Positions 5,729 to 7,257 of a stretch of DNA of 7,257 nt are shown here, piece after piece. The first letter of the stretch is position 1. Each line of letters begins with the position of its first letter. Under the pieces are notes generated by a model. It did not search any database. It was not told the DNA's origin and worked only from the letters and a program-made list of their open reading frames with translations. The stretch is from Nocardioides sp. (GTDB lineage Bacteria > Actinomycetota > Actinomycetes > Propionibacteriales > Nocardioidaceae): assembly GCA_021166815.1 (NCBI GenBank), contig JAJPEO010000206.1:1-7257 (forward strand), in the 5' to 3' direction. Position numbers and translations under genes: made by a program.

Positions 5729-6781
5729 ATGTCCGCTCACCGCCTCTCGTCATCGTCATCCGCCCGCCCCCGTCCCGGCCGGAGGGTCGGTCTCGGCCTC
5801 GCTGCGGCAGCCATCGCGCTGGCCCCCCTGGGTGGGGCGGCCTGGGCCGACCCCGGCAAGGGCGGGGCTCCCGCCGCGCCGGGCAAGTCCGCGGGCCACG
5901 CGCAGCCCGGGGGACCCGCCAGCAGCCCGGCCAGCGCCGCGCCTGGCCGTCCCGGCAAGTCGAAGCCTGCGCCCGCCAAGTCGAAGCCTTCGCCCGGCAA
6001 GCCTGCGCCCGGCAAGCCTGCGCCCGCGCCGGCGGCACCCTCGGCCGCGACCTCCGACCCGTCCGGCAACAACGGCACGGTCAAGATCGCCCCGTACGGC
6101 GAGATGGACGACATCCCGCATAACACGCCCCACGTCGGATGCGACTTCCAGGTCGAGTGGTACGGCTTCGACGGCGGCGAGGACGTCGTGTCCACGGTCG
6201 GGTTCGCCGCCCAGTCGCCCACCCGCGACTCGCAGATCACGGTGGACGGTCCGTCGACCGTCCCGGTCGGCGAGGACCCCGCGAGCGGGGCGGGCACGGC
6301 CAGTGGTCTGGACGCGGTCCAGGTCTACACCCTGTCCTTCACCGGCGAGCCGCACGCCCAGCAGGGCTACCACGTCAAGCTGACCATCCACACGCCTCGC
6401 TCGCGCGGCAACGACACCAAGAGCAAGGTCTTCTGGGTCGAGGAGTGCGAGGCGCCGACGCCGGAGACCCCGACGCCGACCCCCACGCCGACGCCGGAGG
6501 TGACGCCCACGCCGACACCCACCCCCGAGGTGACGCCGACCCCCGAGGTGACGCCCACGCAGGACTCCGCACCCCAGCCCGACGTGCTCGGCGTCGAGCA
6601 GGCCGCGATGACGCCCGCCCAGTCGTCGCAGGCACTCGTGCCGACGGTCATCAACGCCGGGCTCGAGGCGGCCGCCGACGTCGGCGTGACGCGGACGTCG
6701 GCGCCGTGGCTGGGACTCGGCCTCGCGCTGCTCGGGCTCCTGCTCGGGGTGCTCGCCCGCCAGCGCAAGAGCCGTGCGTGA
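5729..6781 (+). CDS. Secreted, membrane-anchored surface protein, probable sortase substrate
   Basis: The 350-residue product has a signal peptide (RR at 18-19, hydrophobic core about 20-38, likely cleavage after AWA at 38-40). A Gly/Ala/Pro/Lys-rich linker (41-108) follows, then a compact domain at about 111-240, from DPSGNNGTVKIAP to KVFWVEEC. The domain contains GCDFQVEWYGFD, EDPASGAGT and GYHVKLTIHTPRS, and its only two cysteines (C138, C240) lie near its start and at its end, so a disulfide is plausible. A Thr/Pro stalk (243-277), a spacer, a C-terminal transmembrane helix (about 327-343) and the basic end RQRKSRA complete it. I recall this domain as conserved in actinobacterial surface proteins of unknown function, often beside a sortase. 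No LPXTG is present; VTRTS (320-324) or VPTVINAG (304-311) occupies that region. The sortase gene overlaps its end by 8 bp. The biochemical role is unknown. Confidence 0.88.
   Translation: MSAHRLSSSSSARPRPGRRVGLGLAAAAIALAPLGGAAWADPGKGGAPAAPGKSAGHAQPGGPASSPASAAPGRPGKSKPAPAKSKPSPGKPAPGKPAPAPAAPSAATSDPSGNNGTVKIAPYGEMDDIPHNTPHVGCDFQVEWYGFDGGEDVVSTVGFAAQSPTRDSQITVDGPSTVPVGEDPASGAGTASGLDAVQVYTLSFTGEPHAQQGYHVKLTIHTPRSRGNDTKSKVFWVEECEAPTPETPTPTPTPTPEVTPTPTPTPEVTPTPEVTPTQDSAPQPDVLGVEQAAMTPAQSSQALVPTVINAGLEAAADVGVTRTSAPWLGLGLALLGLLLGVLARQRKSRA
5954..6025 (+). repeat. Tandem repeat in the Lys/Pro linker
   Basis: Two 21-bp units (5954-5974, 5975-5995) encode GKSKPAP and AKSKPSP, and two identical 15-bp units (5996-6010, 6011-6025) encode GKPAP. 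Each unit carries the codon CCT, uncommon in this GC-rich window, so the copies share recent ancestry by duplication and do not merely have a similar composition. The linker probably spans the wall and its length may vary between strains. Confidence 0.75.
6455..6559 (+). repeat. Thr/Pro-rich stalk repeat
   Basis: This is an imperfect array of ACGCCGACC-like units encoding TPTP runs broken by three EVTPT units (GAGGTGACGCC). It is the typical extended stalk between a surface domain and its C-terminal anchor, and it resembles the PBP tail at 2172-2384 in both protein and DNA. Confidence 0.8.
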
Positions 6782-7257
6782 GCTGATCCCCGCAGTGGGG
6801 CTGGTCCTCGCGGGGGTCGTGGTGGCCTGGCAGCAGCCGGGCGCCGCCCCCCGCGAGTCGGCCGCGCCCTCCCCCACCCGGGACGTGCCCGCCGCGACGC
6901 CGGTGTCGTCCGGCCGCGTACCCGTGACGAGTGGCGCCCCCCGCTCGGTGCGCGTCCCCGCCCTGGGTGTGGACGCCCGGGTCGACCCGGTGTCGACCCG
7001 CGGCACGGAGCTGGACCCGCCGGCCGACCCCGCCCGGGTCGGTTGGTGGGCCCAGGGCGCGCGTCCGGGCAGCCCCCGTGGTGCCGTGGTCCTCACCGGT
7101 CACACGGTCCACGGCGGCGGTGGCGTCTTCGACGACCTGGAGACGCTGGCCCCCGGCGACGTGGTCACCGTGCGCGGCGCGAGTGGGGTGACGAAGTACG
7201 CCGTGGAGTCGGTGGAGGTGATGTCGCGCGCCGAGCTGGCCGAGCGCAGTCCCGCGC
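6774..7257 (+). CDS. Class F-like sortase, 3' end beyond the window
   Basis: This is a cysteine transpeptidase that would anchor surface proteins to the wall. From the GTG at 6774, 161 codons are visible: a short cytoplasmic end and N-terminal membrane anchor (about 4-19), a Pro/Ala/Ser linker, then the sortase barrel starting at SVRVPALGVDARVDPV. DPPADPARVGWWAQGARPG and VVLTGHTVHGGGGVF follow, the latter carrying catalytic His110. The catalytic Cys (in a TxxTC-like motif) and Arg should lie past the right edge. The single N-terminal anchor and the VGWW...GH pattern fit actinobacterial class F sortases better than class A or C. The start overlaps the substrate gene's stop by 8 bp (GTGCGTGA), so the two are probably co-translated and work as a pair. 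Confidence 0.88.
   Translation, partial: MRELIPAVGLVLAGVVVAWQQPGAAPRESAAPSPTRDVPAATPVSSGRVPVTSGAPRSVRVPALGVDARVDPVSTRGTELDPPADPARVGWWAQGARPGSPRGAVVLTGHTVHGGGGVFDDLETLAPGDVVTVRGASGVTKYAVESVEVMSRAELAERSPA

Noticed and set aside
5756..7096. Minus-strand open frame across the sortase module
   Set aside because: Its composition is typical of a shadow frame and it lies opposite two genes with clear signal peptide, anchor and sortase motifs.
1..7257. CRISPR array, tRNA, rRNA, insertion sequence or attachment site
   Set aside because: I found no regularly spaced repeats, tRNA cloverleaf or CCA end, rRNA signature, transposase or terminal inverted repeats with target duplications; the only repeats are the coding and promoter ones listed.

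Overview
The window is high-GC DNA with GTG starts, strong third-position G/C bias and leaderless-looking promoters, which fits an actinobacterium. The protein styles resemble Nocardioides and its relatives; that placement is recalled, not tested. It carries six genes, five complete and one cut by the right edge. Nearly all are about building or decorating the cell wall.

Left part (1-3258, + strand): a class A penicillin-binding protein (bifunctional peptidoglycan glycosyltransferase/transpeptidase, PonA1-like) starts just right of an AT-rich palindromic patch that probably serves a divergent gene off the left edge. A 280-residue multi-pass membrane protein overlaps its end. Both ends of that protein recall the GT87/DUF2029 glycosyltransferase that normally follows ponA1 (compare M. 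tuberculosis Rv0050-Rv0051), but the middle and its catalytic signatures appear to be gone.

Middle part (3169-5399, - strand): a two-gene operon converges on the membrane gene, with a 90-bp tail-to-tail overlap. Its first gene is a FemX-type aminoacyltransferase that builds the interpeptide bridge. Coupled to it through a TGATG junction is an alanine-racemase-fold protein that keeps the PLP lysine but seems to lack the catalytic tyrosine. The FemX promoter looks leaderless and abuts a perfect 14-bp inverted repeat.

Right part (5400-7257): a 329-bp intergenic region holds that inverted repeat, a second small dyad, and a GC-rich leader that can fold into two elaborate adjacent hairpins plus a small one. 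It precedes a sortase module on the + strand: a secreted protein with a Cys-flanked domain, Thr/Pro-rich stalk and C-terminal membrane anchor, overlapped by 8 bp by a class F-like sortase truncated at the window edge. The anchored protein has no LPXTG motif.

Together the PBP polymerises and crosslinks glycan, FemX supplies the bridge amino acid, and the sortase would attach its partner protein, probably to that same bridge. The points most worth following up are the reduced GT87-like protein, the racemase-like protein with altered catalytic residues, the structured leader, and the sortase substrate without a canonical sorting motif.
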